A stretch of 30,357 nucleotides of DNA from Phaeoceros laevis (taxonomy: Eukaryota > Anthocerotophyta > Anthocerotopsida > Notothyladales): NCBI GenBank assembly GCA_049999765.1, contig JBNGIQ010008817.1, positions 1 to 30,357 of the forward strand. Direction: 5' to 3'. Below are positions 12,567 to 23,742 of the stretch, in pieces. The notes below the pieces were generated by a model. It did no database searches. It saw only the letters and a program-made list of their open reading frames with translations, and was not told where the DNA came from. The translations under genes were made by a program, and so were the position numbers. The stretch's first letter is position 1, and the number at the start of each line of letters is the position of its first letter.

Positions 12567-13170
12567 ATGAAATCGCCCCCTCCGCCTGTGTTGTTGGAAG
12601 GCAGTGAACTGGAAAACTGGAGAATTTCCTCACCTGCGACTCAGAACGGCTGCTTCTTTACTCTTCTTGAGTGCGCATCCAACGAATATCTTCTATTCCA
12701 GAAATTGAGAGACCTGCGTCCTCCAGAATTATTGGACAAACCTTTGACACACAAAGCCACGGGCGCTTCACATTTGTAGGCCTGCCTGGAATTCGAAATC
12801 ATATTTGCAGGACCTTGACTCGATGTGATCTTGCATAACGTGCCCTGTTGACAGAGGCGGAATTGCAGTTCCGTGCTGCTCCTATCGTGTTTGCGGGCAA
12901 TTGCCTTGTCACTTTTGTGAGACCCCTGTTTAACCTTTCCAGCCACAAGAAAGCCCAGGCTCCGTGGATGTCTACCGAGACGGGGGTCGCGACCTTCTTG
13001 GCCAGTCTGTCTGGTAACTGCCTGGCCACTGGGCAGCAATTCACACTCCAGGATCTTGGTGTGCTTACGGCTGACAGCCTTGACACTGTCAGGCATATTG
13101 AATGCGCTGTAGATTGGTTTCAAGACCTCGCTCCTTCAAGCTGCTGCCTGGGCCAGTGTCCTATGCAGCA
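12567..13170 (+). other. Unresolved coding-like stretch
   Basis: A plus-strand frame starts with an ATG at 12567 (MKSPPPPVLLEGSELENW) and stops at 12777 beside a possible donor. A second frame covers about 12848-13174 (FRAAPIVFAGNCLVTFVRPL). Codon usage in the first looks protein-like. I do not recognise either piece, and splicing between them is a guess. The minus strand is also open for 160 codons (12641-13123), which weakens the case. It could be an upstream untranslated part of the following gene, a small unknown gene, or noncoding. Confidence 0.25.
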
Positions 13171-13302
13171 ACGATGAGGAATGAACTCGAACAACGTCAC
13201 GCTGATGTAATCGACTGTGTGATTGGAGCACAGGCCTGGTGTCTGCACCCTCGTAGGCGTCCCTGACTACTTGGCAGTTGAGCTGAGCGCAAGGAAGCGA
13301 AC

Positions 13303-16300
13303 ATGACGATGGGAAGTTTGCGCCAGATGCTAAGATTCGTCTCGCCAGAGGAATGCCAATGTAAGGTGCACGGGTTTCATTCTCGTATGAGCACAGAATC
13401 AACGATTGCAGTGCAGCTTATCGCTAGCTACCGACTTACAAGCCTGTACGTCGCTGTGCAGCATTGCAGGATATTTGTGAATACAATGACATTACAGAGG
13501 AGCAACTCGTGTCTGCTCCAGAGAAGATCTATTCCATCGAGATGTTCATGCACAACCTCCCCCGCATCTGCTGCATGTCTTTCTTCCCGAATCTCGTTTC
13601 TCTCTCGTTGATTCAACAGGGAATTACATGCATTGAGGGGTTGTATTGCTGCCAATCTTTGGAGATCCTTCGTCTCAGTGAAAACAAGATTCAACGGTAG
13701 GAACCATGTGCTGCTATGTCCCAAGAATCAAGTTTCACAATAGAGTATCGCCCACTTATAAGCATCGCCTGACACATTTTCATGCATCCGCAGAGTCGAA
13801 GGTCTTCAAAGTTGTCTCAAACTCAAGGAACTGTACCTACACAGCAATAAAATTAGTCAGATCAAGAATCTGAGCCACTTCACTGACCTTCAAGTTTTAT
13901 GGCTAGCCAATAACGAAATACGCTGGGTTGAGGGCCTGGAGTCACTTGTCAACTTGAAGGAGCTCAGTTTGGCTCGCAATCCCATCAGTCAGCTTGGTGA
14001 AATACTAGAGATGAAGTCTCTTGAGTGTCTGAATGTTGCCGCTACCAGTATAGGATCCTTTAAGGTGAGTTTGCACTTTAGTTAGTGTCCCTCAACAGCC
14101 TTTATTCAGTGCTGAAAACTCACTCTCCTACTGGCTCGCATGACAGGAGATCGGGAGTCTGACAAGGATGAAAAACTTGAAGGAGCTTCGGTTTTCTGAT
14201 CCTCATTGGGGTGACAGCCCTCTTGCCCTTCTCCACAACTACCAGGTATTCACCAAGGCGTTCTCAGGCTTTGATGTTTGCACAGAAACGTCTATGATCC
14301 AGTTGCCCGGCTGGCACTAGGGTGTTGGCTGATGAGCCGCTACGTCTGCAGACATATGTGCTATTTCGTCTCAGGCATCTCCAGAAGCTGGACACTCTAG
14401 ACTTGACCGAGGAAGCCAAGCAGGCAGCTAAGGCCATCTACACCAGGAAAAGGGTATACTACAACATGTGCATCAAGTCACTCCAGCACAGCAGAAACAG
14501 TGCTGTGGCTAATGTTGTGAGAGGGGAGTCCAAGAGAATGAAGACTATCCAGAAGTAAGTGGCATCTGTTAGTATATATGGATCTCTGAGCTCATGTGCT
14601 GCTTGACTCCCTGCCACAAGTTTGAACGCACCCTTAAGCAGATCGTTGCTTCAGGTTGTAGGGAGAGTTGAGCCTCAGTGTACAGCACAACATTGATTTA
14701 CCAGCAATTGGCTGGCCTGCAGAACCATCACAAAGCTGATGAAGACTCTGAAGGATTTGGAGAAAGAGATGTATGAAGCTATAAAAGCTGAGCAGGATTC
14801 CAAGTCGACAAAAAAGGAGCTGGCAGCTATAGAAGGAATATGGGATCATGCTTTTGCAAAGGCTACAACAGTGGACAAGCAGATTCAATATCTCATGGGA
14901 AAGCTTGACTACTTGGTGGAAGACATGCAAATGTCAAAGGCTAAAGAACAAGCTGCAGTTGACCTCAGTATACACTGGCTAATGANNNNNNNNNNNNNNN
15001 NNNNNNNNNNNNNNNNNNNNNNNNNNNNNNNNNNNNNNNNNNNNNNNNNNNNNNNNNNNNNNNNNNNNNNNNNNNNNNNNNNNNNGGAGCTGGATACTGG
15101 TTCGCACAATCTGTTGGTCTGCATATCTGTTTCCTTCGTCCCAGTGCAACGCGAGCTTCTGATCATGCTCACGTTGGCTTTGGACATCCTCTAGGTGGTA
15201 ATATTCGGATGGAGGTCGGAAAGACAAAAGATCCTTGGTTCAAACAATGTGAAGAGTTGGTGGTTTCTCGATTTTTGACCGCCGATTTTGCACCATTCGG
15301 CATAACGGGCGTTGATGTCGTGAAGGTCACTCGTATACATAATCGCTTCTTGCAAGACCGGCAGGCGCAACTGCTGGAGAATGTGAGTAGCATTGGCGTT
15401 GTTTCTTTCACTCCTGAAATCATGCTCGACACATGAAAAGGTTAAAGTCTCGGGCTCTAACGGTAGTCTACTAATAACCTAGATGCGACCCACGAAGAAA
15501 GCGACGGAATATCTGCTGTACGGTGAGACTTTGCAAGCCCCAGACGAGCTTCAGTGGATCATAGAGGAAGGGTTCCCTTTTCTTCCCGATAATTTCTCTC
15601 CGAGGGGTCCTGAAATTGCTGTCTTGCTATCGAACTCCATTGGCCTCGCCGATCTTCACCGTTTGAAGGTAAGACAAATACATCCGGACTCGTAGTTCAA
15701 CTATTAACAGTGTCTTGTAAGCTTATGAGTTTTGCTGACATGTGATCTTCTTTCGTCAAGCTCCTACTGAATGTTTCATGTTGTCATGGATCAGGCACTT
15801 CCTAAGCAGTTCCAGCAGACAACGTTTTGGAGATCTAGAGCCACAGGCTGGCTGTTAGTAGTGAAGGCCTGCCTGGGCACGTCGATACAGGATTCAAGTG
15901 GTAAATATTTGTTCCCTTTGATGCTTTCCATGGCTGATTGCAATCATCAGTGACATCTTAAAATGTGCTAACTGAATTTGCTAACAAGAGTCATTGCTTT
16001 CTGTTGACGCATATGGATTAGATTCTCCAACTGTGAAGAAGGCAGCTTTTCCAAGTGCGGATTCCGTATATAGGCTGCATCCCAAAGATCAGAAGCAGAA
16101 GTCTTGGTTTGTGTTCGATCCTACGCACCTGCTACCGGAGTACCTCGTAGAGTTCAAATACAAGTTCGAACCTGATAGTCAAGACTCGCCAGCAAGACCA
16201 AATGGATCAACTATGGAGGCCGAAGGCGCTCTTATCTCAGACCGAGGCAGAGGATCTGAAGTACCTTGGGCGAGTTCGTTGGAGCAGCAACTTACTGAAA

Positions 16301-19300
16301 GTCTTCTGTCCATTCCTAAAATCAGTCCCTCTGAATTTAGGTCGTGGCTTGCTGAAACATGTACACCAGTAAGCCGAGATGACAAAGGTGTTTTGCTCCG
16401 GGATGAGTATATAATGCGGCGAAGTTCTCTAAAAGACTTGCACAGATTGACTCACCTCAATCTTCACAGTTGCAATATTATAGGGATAGAACACCTGAAG
16501 AGCCTGACAGGTTTAAAAGTCCTTGTTCTCTCTTTTAACAAACTGACTAAGATACAAGGCCTTGAGGAGATGCAGTCTCTGAGAAAGTTGGACTTGAGTT
16601 TCAACCTTTTGAAACGCATAGATGGACTAAGTGGGCCATCCAATCTGGAGTCACTTGAGCTAACAGGGAATGAATTATGGAACTTGGATGATCTTGCAGT
16701 GCTCCATGCACAGGTCTTAGCAAATCTCATTTGAGCGCCATGCTTCTCCTTCCCTTTGTATTCTCTTCATATCCTGGTATCTTGCATGTGGTGGTAAGGA
16801 GCCTCTCATGCTTTGGTGACTGACACTTTTCACGTACTGTGCATGCAGGTGCCTCAACTTTTGAAACTTAATCTAAGGTGCAATCCACTGGTGGAGGAAT
16901 TTGGGTATCGCACAATGGCATTGAGGACTGTCCCTTCCCTTAAAACATTGGACTGCATCCCTGTTATGGCCGGTAACCCCTGCAGCCACCTTTTTGTTCC
17001 TCAACCTGTCTATTAGTCATGTTTGTCCTAGTAAGGGGTCTGATTGTTTATGCGGTGGGTACCTTAGGAAGCCTGCACCCACACTGGTCTTGTGTAGCTC
17101 TCCTGGCAAATCGTCTGAAAATATTGCAATGCACAAGTCGATGAGAGTGGTGTGATTCAGTATGTCACAAGTATAGACAACGGTGTGATGTGTCCTTAAG
17201 GTCAGATAAAGAGGTCATCGCTGTGATAATTGCTCCTGTGTGTAGAAGATCGTGATGACTCGTTGACAAACACCAACTCAACTCCTGACAGTCCTATCCC
17301 AAGCTCCCTCTCACAATGGAGCACTTTGCCACCGTCTCCTCCCTGCTCCTTGACTATTGATGAGAACAGCTACAAGAGTGATGAAATGAAGGGCATAATG
17401 TGTTTGAAAGGCCAAGCAGAGAATGCATGTAGACGTCAATCTCATGTCAGATTAAATCCCTACACTAAATTGCTGAGACTGGACATTTTGAATCCCTTCA
17501 CGAAACTTCTCAAGGGACTGCAGAATCATGCCACAAGTTTGAAAGAAGACCGAGTATGGTATGAGGGAGTAGAAGAAGTGCATCTTGAACACCGAAGGCT
17601 CAGGACGATGCATTGCTTTGACAGGCTGCCCAACCTAAGGCGCCTTTTTCTCACTGGCAATGAGATATGTGTGATCGAGGGACTGGAAAACTGCACTATG
17701 CTTGAGGAGCTTATACTTGAAGATAACCGCATCAAACAGGTTGTCACTCAACTTCTCAAAGCTCTTGTCCATTATTTTCCTTGAAAGCTTGGGGCGAAAC
17801 AGGTATTAAAGTATCGCAAAAATTTCTGAGAGTTTTTCACTTGAAGGATAATTCCAAATGATCTGTGCTCAAAAGTTGCTGGCCTTAAAGAGCGATGTTT
17901 CGCTTCTTAAAGTCTTTCTCCTAATATCTAAATGATCAGAAGGATAACCTAGTGATGAATGTCGTTTCCAAAGTTCTGTCATGTTTGCAGGTCAAAGGAC
18001 TGTCTCAACCGCAAAGCCTTTGGAAGCTGGATCTTGGCCGAAACCAGCTGACTTCATGTGTTGCGATAAGTAGCTGTCCGGCACTTACTCAGCTGTCAAT
18101 AGAGGAGAATAATATCTCCTCACTGGAGGTAATTGTTTAGCAAAGTACAGACAGTTTCTTCAAGATCTATATGCAGAAAAGTATGTCCCAAACGCACATG
18201 GTATAAGCCAACCAGACTTGAATCTGGAATCACCGAACAAGTTATTTGCATATCTACAGGGGCTGGCAAGTCTGTCATGTCTGATGGAGCTTTATGCAGC
18301 CAACAATCAGCTGACAGACATGCGTGAATTGTTTCATATTCGTGATTTGCCGAAGCTTATGGTTGTGGACTTGTCAGGGAATTCTCTATGCCAAGGTCAC
18401 GATTACAGAACTTACACTATTTTCTCTCTGAGAAAGCTCAAGGTGTGTATAACGCTAGTGATTCTAATGGGCCTTAGACAAGAGTCAGCTGTATGTCCAT
18501 TTCAAACCGGCACTTCTGCTGTGCAGGTACTTGATGGGAAAAATGTTGACAGCTGTGAGTTGGCAGAAGCTCGTAATAAGTATCTTGGCCGCTTAACTCG
18601 TGACGTTTTGGAGGAGTGTCTTGGTCATAACCATTTTTCGCAAATGAAAGTATGACCTGTATTTTCATTTGTGCTTTTGACTACAGCACTATCTATGGAC
18701 TAGGTGTAGACAGTGACGGTCAAAGATGAGTACTTCTTGACGTAGGTGTCTGTGTTACAGAAGATGGACCTTTCAAGTCAAAGTTTGAGGCACACGGGGG
18801 ACGTTTTCAGAATGATGGAACTGCAGGGTTTAGTGGAACTCAATCTGAACAACAATTTGTTTACATCTCTGCAAGCTCTGAGGTAAGCTGTTGCCACCTT
18901 TTTAAGCTCCACCTGGCGTAAATAGCAATTTTGTCTTAGAATATGCTCTATGGTGTTTATTTTATATTCTGTAGGTACTTGAAGAACCTGGTGATTTTAC
19001 GACTGGAGAACAACAAGTTTGAGAATGGGCCTATTATTGAGCATTCTTCTGCAAGTGATGCAGAGAATGCAAGCCCAAGGAACGATGGCAAGAACTGTGC
19101 AACTAGTTTATTGCTGCCCCTTGAGGTTGAGGTACTAGAGTTGGGAGGGAACAACATTAGTAGCATCGCGTCATTATGTCTGGCACAGACATTTCCCAAG
19201 CTGAGGCTGCTTTCCCTACAGTACAACAGAATCACAAAGGTTAGCTCTAATTTGTCATGGAGTACCTGTAGTAGTCACAGATGAGGAAACGATAGTCACT

Positions 19301-20404
19301 TCTGTTTTGTGGTATCTTGATGTGTTGTGCTGGCCTTGAGTTGTGGGACTGGTTGTGTGGGTTGATGCTCTGAAGGTCGACGGCTTGGAAGGAATGGTAC
19401 GGTTGGAAAAGCTGCTTATTGGTCATAACAATATAAAGGAGCTTGACCCTTATTCTTTCATTGGGCTGGTGAACCTCAAAAGTCTGCACATGGGTGATAA
19501 CACTCTGAGAACATTGGCCCATATCGGAAATCTGCCATCGCTGCAGATTTTGGATGTGTCATCCAATTTTCTCACATCCAACCGTTTTGGCTGTCTGTCA
19601 AGCATAGATAATTTGGCTTTTCTGCCAGGGTTGATTGAGTTATCGCTGACGAATAACCCGGTAAGTGTGAATGGTCTGACGCACGTGCACCACTTTATTT
19701 CTGGCGTTGCCGAGGTTTAGATCATATGATCTAGAACTTGAGAACTGGTCATAGTTCCACTCATCTCATTATGTTATGTGTCTGGCCAGATGACTCGTCA
19801 ACATATGTATCGGACGGCAGTGGTTAGCAAACTCACACAGTTGAACTCTCTTGATTCAAAGGAAATCTCCACGGTTAGACCTCTTGCTGTGCTGGGCTTT
19901 TCAGTTTTGCATTGTGTGTATCGGATGCAGTTGAACTAATACTCTCTTGACACGCAGGAGGAGAGGCTGGAAGCTGAGCACTACTTGGCAGGGAAGGAGG
20001 GTGCAGTCCCTTCTTCCGATCTCAACACCGTTTTGGAATCAAGCAGCAACGGCCATGTGGGATCTCACAATGGCCAAGGAAAGGTGCCTTTAAAGGTGAC
20101 GTCACTGGACTTTGATGCAATGTGCACACAGAACCTTCTGCCGTCCCCACAGAATAACGGCGCTAAGGTGGTACACGCCCCAACCACCGCAGCACAAACT
20201 GGTCAGATTGGGCCTCCAAAGCCTTGGGAGCCGGGAGATGTGAAGCATTCAGGCAGCCACCTGATCCAGTCTTATTTCAAAAGCAGGATGAGGGGAGAGC
20301 AAAAAGTTATCGTTCTTCCTCTCGATGTTTTGATGGTACGGAACAGTCATGTCAAGGATCGAACAATCCCAATGTATGAACCAGGCACCAAAGCACAGCC
20401 TTGA
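13303..20404 (+). CDS. LRRC9: LRRC9-like leucine-rich repeat protein (cilium-associated), interrupted by assembly gap
   Basis: A giant LRR protein of about 1,550 residues. Exons: 13303-13365 (tentative), 13470-13696, 13794-14064, 14147-14245, 14352-14554, 14723-gap, gap-15382, 15483-15668, 15795-15900, 16022-16713, 16849-16972, 17246-17739, 17991-18128, 18260-18442, 18527-18649, 18761-18882, 18975-19239, 19376-19660, 19790-19873 and 19958-20404. Phases agree at every junction checked. It has three or more LRR blocks of the LxxLxLxxNxI type (for example LKLKELYLHSNKISQIKNL, LKVLVLSFNKLTKIQGLEEM, LRRLFLTGNEICVIEGLENC). A helical stretch follows the first block (about 14723-14985). Then come the non-LRR blocks typical of LRRC9: DPWFKQCEELVVSRFLTADF with FGITGVDVVKVTRIHNRF, and SADSVYRLHPKDQKQKSWFV with LLPEYLVEFKYKFEP. 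In animals and algae the family tracks with motile cilia. No stop or frameshift is visible outside the gap. The N-terminal exon is the least certain. Confidence 0.88.
14986..15085. other. Assembly gap of exactly 100 N
   Basis: The gap falls inside an LRRC9 coding region. The frame before it (KEQAAVDLSIHWLM) and after it (GYWFAQSVGLHICFLRP) are both open, so one exon may span it. The round size suggests a placeholder, so the true length is unknown. Confidence 0.99.
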
Positions 20405-20959
20405 TTTTCCCGTATCAACTCCAGTTTGATAGAGGTCAGTCAGGAACAGGGACTTGTTCTTGCCTGCCCCTTGTAGTCTAGTTCTCAATTGGCTTGAAGG
20501 TAAGCATGAGGCTGTCCTCGTGAATGTTGTTTGGGGCTGTAGACCTTGACTGCAGTTTTGTTGCAAGGTACTTCAGGTGACACTTCGGTGTTTTACTAGA
20601 AGAATGGGGTTTCTCTTACCCGTCAGACATCAGAAATACACCTTCCTCTTTCAGATTCTTACAAACTTTTGTTGAAAGTTGAATGTCTTTATGGTATTAC
20701 ATGTACAGTACAGTAGTATCACTTGAAGGTCCGCTGACCACGGTTGTACTGGATCGAATCTGACGACGAAAGCTGATCATTCAAACAAACGATTGCCAAC
20801 TGCTTAACTTCTAGTCCGACTTCTGACTCTGGCGATACCCAACCTCACATCGATCTCTGTACAAGGCCAAGTGGACTAGTTATCAGCCGGTACACGGTTA
20901 GCTGGCCGGGGCCAGACTCGTGGAATTCAGTTGTCCATATGACTGCTATCAGCGCTGCG
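20405..20959. other. Intergenic, LRRC9 3' region
   Basis: The part to about 20566 is the original of a sequence copied twice further right, and probably contains the LRRC9 3' untranslated region. The rest shows no gene. Confidence 0.5.
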
Positions 20960-21406
20960 TCACCATCTGGTGGACCACTGAATTATATGTGTGACCCCGC
21001 CTTCACTGAAACACCTTATAATCGCCAATCCACCAGTGATGTTACTCTCCACTTTGAGTTCACAAAGGGACGAGGAGGCAAACGGCTCTTCCAGTTTTGA
21101 ATTGGATTCCCAGAGAATACCCTGCCCACGGGCGCCACGTAGAACCAAATTCCCGTGCTCGAGTGTGGCTTCACACGTGCCCAGGTCGACGTCTTGCTGG
21201 GTCGGCTGTCTGAGCAGAGGAGAAGAAGACCACACGACGTCGACCCTGTCGAAGTCTATCCATTGAGAGAGTTGTAGCTTGCAACTTAAAGGATCTACTC
21301 CGAAGGCGAACTTACCATCCTCAGACACCAAGGCCTGCCTGGGATGCAGTGTATAACCGTCGAGCAAGTTGTCGGAGACTTGTACCGCAGCCGCAGTGGA
21401 GCTCAT
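20960..21406 (-). CDS. Small single-domain bulb-type (GNA-like) lectin protein
   Basis: A single open frame of 148 residues from the ATG at 21406. The segment LDGYTLHPRQALVSEDGKFA matches the start of the bulb-lectin (B_lectin) fold as found in monocot mannose-binding lectins and G-type lectin kinases. It is followed by VDVVWSSSPL and by CEATLEHGNLVLRGARGQGI with LWESNS, the repeat that normally carries the sugar site QxDxNxVxY. Here that site is degenerate (ATLEHGNLVLRG), so mannose binding is doubtful. I see no signal peptide and no transmembrane or kinase segment, so it may be a cytosolic lectin-like protein or the surviving domain of a larger gene. The gene lies head-to-tail against the LRRC9 3' end (555 bp away). 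Pieces of it recur at 23586-23640 and 28788-28855, so it took part in the local duplications. Confidence 0.65.
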   Translation of the reverse strand: MSSTAAAVQVSDNLLDGYTLHPRQALVSEDGKFAFGVDPLSCKLQLSQWIDFDRVDVVWSSSPLLRQPTQQDVDLGTCEATLEHGNLVLRGARGQGILWESNSKLEEPFASSSLCELKVESNITGGLAIIRCFSEGGVTHIIQWSTRW

Positions 21407-22045
21407 GATCAGCAGCAGCAGGCATCAGGAGTAGGAAGTCGTCATTAATTAGTTTCTACGCTTGCAAATACTTGATGTTCACGAATGTGGCCGTTTCATG
21501 AAATGAAGTGCATGTTCTATAGCGCTGGGAGTGCAGGAAAGTGGGTGAATGGCTGTGCCTACCGGTGACGAGACGACCAACAAATGTTATTCCTCATATC
21601 TATTTTCTATGGAGGTTTTTGGCCATGGCCACACATGTATACGTACGTACGGCATGCGCAGCGCTAGCTTACAAAAGAAAGAAAGCCTTTCGCATCTTCT
21701 TTCTTCCGAGGACTGGGAGTAGGTGCAAGGTCATATGACGGTAACTAGTTTTCCTTTAAATTACTTATGTATAGCAAAGACTATTAAATAGTATAATAAA
21801 TGTTGGTTCTCAGATTTGGTTGACCAGTTCTGCCATCGTTGAGTGATACCTTGTATTGCTCGTCATCCATCCTGATGCGGAGGGTGTACCCGCTCACCCA
21901 CCTGTGCGAAATTTGAGTTACTCGGATTGTCTTACCTCCCTGTACAATACTAGGGTCTTGGGAGCGTTGAGTAGATTGATTCCAAGGCAAGTGCGCAAGA
22001 GCTCATGAGGCATATTGGGTTTCTATGCTGCTGGGACCGTCTATG
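21407..22045. other. Intergenic, upstream of lectin gene
   Basis: A plus-strand frame at 21541-21738 and a minus-strand frame at 21784-21990 (ISHRWVSGYTLRIRMDDEQ) are open, but I do not recognise either. The latter borders the duplicated block and could be a remnant exon. Confidence 0.35.
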
Positions 22046-23028
22046 TGAAAATTTCTTTCCTCTTAGACTAGCTATAGACGAGTTCCAATAGCATTTGCTG
22101 GCCCTAGGCCTGCCAATTGCAAGCCAGCCGCCCTCCAGTACTACTCCGGATCGTTTTGATACTGGATGTGATTCTTGACATAGATAATTTGGCTTTTCTG
22201 CCAGGGTTGATTGAGATACTGGCGGACTAACCCGGTAACTGTGAATGGTCTGAAGCACGTGTACCCATTCATTTCTCTCGTTGCCCAGGGTCACATCAGT
22301 TTATTAATTAGTGGAGACCAGAATAAAAGTCACATGAGAACTGGTCATAAGTTCATATCATCTCGTTATGTCATGTCTCTGGCCAGATGACTCGTCAACA
22401 TATGTATCGGACGGCAGTGGAACCTTAGCAAACTCACACTGTGACAGTTGAACTTTCTTGATAGAAGGAAATCACTACGGTTCTAAAGACCTCGTGCTGT
22501 GCTGGGCTTTTCAGTTTTGCGTTGTGTATTGGGTGCTGTTGAACTAACATCCCTTGGCACGCACTGCCAGGAGGAGAGGCTGGAAGCTGAGCACTACTTG
22601 GCAGGGAAGGAAGGAGGGTGCAGTCCCTTCCGATCTGAACACAGTTTTAGAATCAACCAGCAACAGCCATGCGGGAGCTCACAATGGGCTGCAGTAAGAC
22701 TGGATCAGGCAGCCACCTGATCCGGTCTTATCTCAAAATCAGGATGTGGGGGGAGCAAAAAGTTATCGTTCTTCCTATGGTTGTTTTCATGGTAAGGAAC
22801 AGTCATGCATGTCAAGGGTCGAACAATCCCAATTTATGAACCAGGCACCAAACCACAGCCTTGATTTGACTGTATCAACTCCAGGTTCATAGAGGTCAGT
22901 CAGGAACAGGGACTTGTTCTTGGCTGCCCCTTGTAGCCTAGCTAGTTCTCAGTTGGCTTGAAGGTAGCATGAGACTGTCCTCGTGAATGTTCGTTGGGGC
23001 CGTAGCCCTTGACTGCAGTAGTGTTGCA
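22046..23028 (+). repeat. Duplicated LRRC9 3'-end block, copy B
   Basis: From about 22177 the sequence follows 19602-20566 (last two LRRC9 introns, final exons and 3' flank) with many substitutions. The stretch TAATTTGGCTTTTCTGCCAG and the final-exon text GCCAGATGACTCGTCAACAT are identical. Introns are retained, so the copy was made at the DNA level. About 175 bp present in the original (around 20072-20245) is missing and the frame is broken, so it encodes no LRRC9 tail. The first part, 22046-22176, matches copy C but not LRRC9. Confidence 0.9.
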
Positions 23029-23475
23029 GTAAGTTGACAATGCTGTTAAGGCAAATCTTGATCATGATAATCACAGGTCGACAAGACCAGCTGGTACAGC
23101 AGGGTAAGCCACATCGACAACTTGGCTCCTGTCTCTTGGACCCTCAGTACTTTATTCAGAGGCATCTTACTGCAGCCAGTGACGTCTATGGTTTTGGAAT
23201 GGTCTTGCTTGAGCTTGTTACTGGTCAGAAGCCCTAGAGCATGAAAGGGAAGGTGGCTTGAACCTAGTAGAATGAATGGGTAAGCATTGTTGAGCAAATT
23301 AGTGGGTCAGCCTGTTGCCTCTGGAGTAACATTACGGTACAGGTCTCTGTTCTCAACTCTTCCCAGGCAAGGCCAAGATTCAAGAGTGATGGGAGTTGAG
23401 TCCATAGTCTGGCCCTGCTTGTGGAGAGCACTCAAAGGAAGCCTTATGCTGTGGCTGATATTGCTCAAGTAGATG
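23029..23475 (+). pseudogene. Decayed receptor-like kinase C-lobe fused to LRRC9 copy B
   Basis: Broken frames read as a plant receptor kinase. [14 protein letters not shown] resembles the catalytic loop (DVKAxNILLDHD) with the catalytic Asp lost. [20 protein letters not shown] then [13 protein letters not shown] covers subdomains [20 protein letters not shown] follows, and LALLVESTQRKPYAVADIAQ matches the end of the kinase (CVExxxxxRPxMxxV). Compared with copy C, 44 bp is missing at about 23135. Stops and frameshifts rule out function. Confidence 0.8.
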
Positions 23476-23484
23476 CACCACATT

Positions 23485-23585
23485 CGGCAATGGGTTCGCA
23501 TCTGCATGCAGATCCTCGGAATGAAATGTCAGCTTTAGCTAAAGCTGACATTTCATCCAGATTGCCCATTTGCCGTGTACACTGG
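23485..23585 (+). repeat. Dispersed ~100-bp repeat, copy 2, with perfect 36-bp palindrome
   Basis: This matches the reverse complement of 9730-9843. The centre, 23521-23556, is a perfect 36-bp palindrome with no spacer (left arm ATGAAATGTCAGCTTTAG). A second short palindrome, CTGCATGCAG, lies just upstream. The flanks GCAATGGGTTCGCATCTGCA and GCCCATTTGCCGTGTACAC are shared with the other copy. Confidence 0.75.
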
Positions 23586-23640
23586 ACCACTGAACTGGAT
23601 GTGCGATCCCGCCTTTACTGTAACACTGTATCGTCGCTAA
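23586..23640 (-). pseudogene. Fragment homologous to 3' end of the lectin gene
   Basis: The plus-strand text GGACCACTGAACTGGATGTG followed by CGATCCCGCCTTTACTGTAA aligns base for base, at about three quarters identity by eye, with 20970-21030 at the lectin 3' end. Only this piece is present. Confidence 0.6.
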
Positions 23641-23742
23641 TCTGAGGATCTCGACCTGCTAAGCCTTGCTTGCTTGATGCACGTTCCATTAAAAGACCCA
23701 TTCCCTTGTACCTCCATCAGAGAGCATTCAAAGGTGCTGGCA

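Noticed and set aside
12641-13123. Minus-strand open frame of 160 codons
   Set aside because: No recognisable domain, and it overlaps plus-strand coding-like pieces. Only the uncertain plus-strand entry was kept.
21784-21990. Minus-strand frame with WVSGYTLRIRMDDEQYKVSL
   Set aside because: Looks protein-like but matches no family I know, and it has no clear start or splice context, so it was not called as a gene.
22046-23475. Helitron or Pack-type transposon as a firm call
   Set aside because: Capture of gene pieces fits, but I could not identify defining terminal sequences, a target duplication or any transposase.
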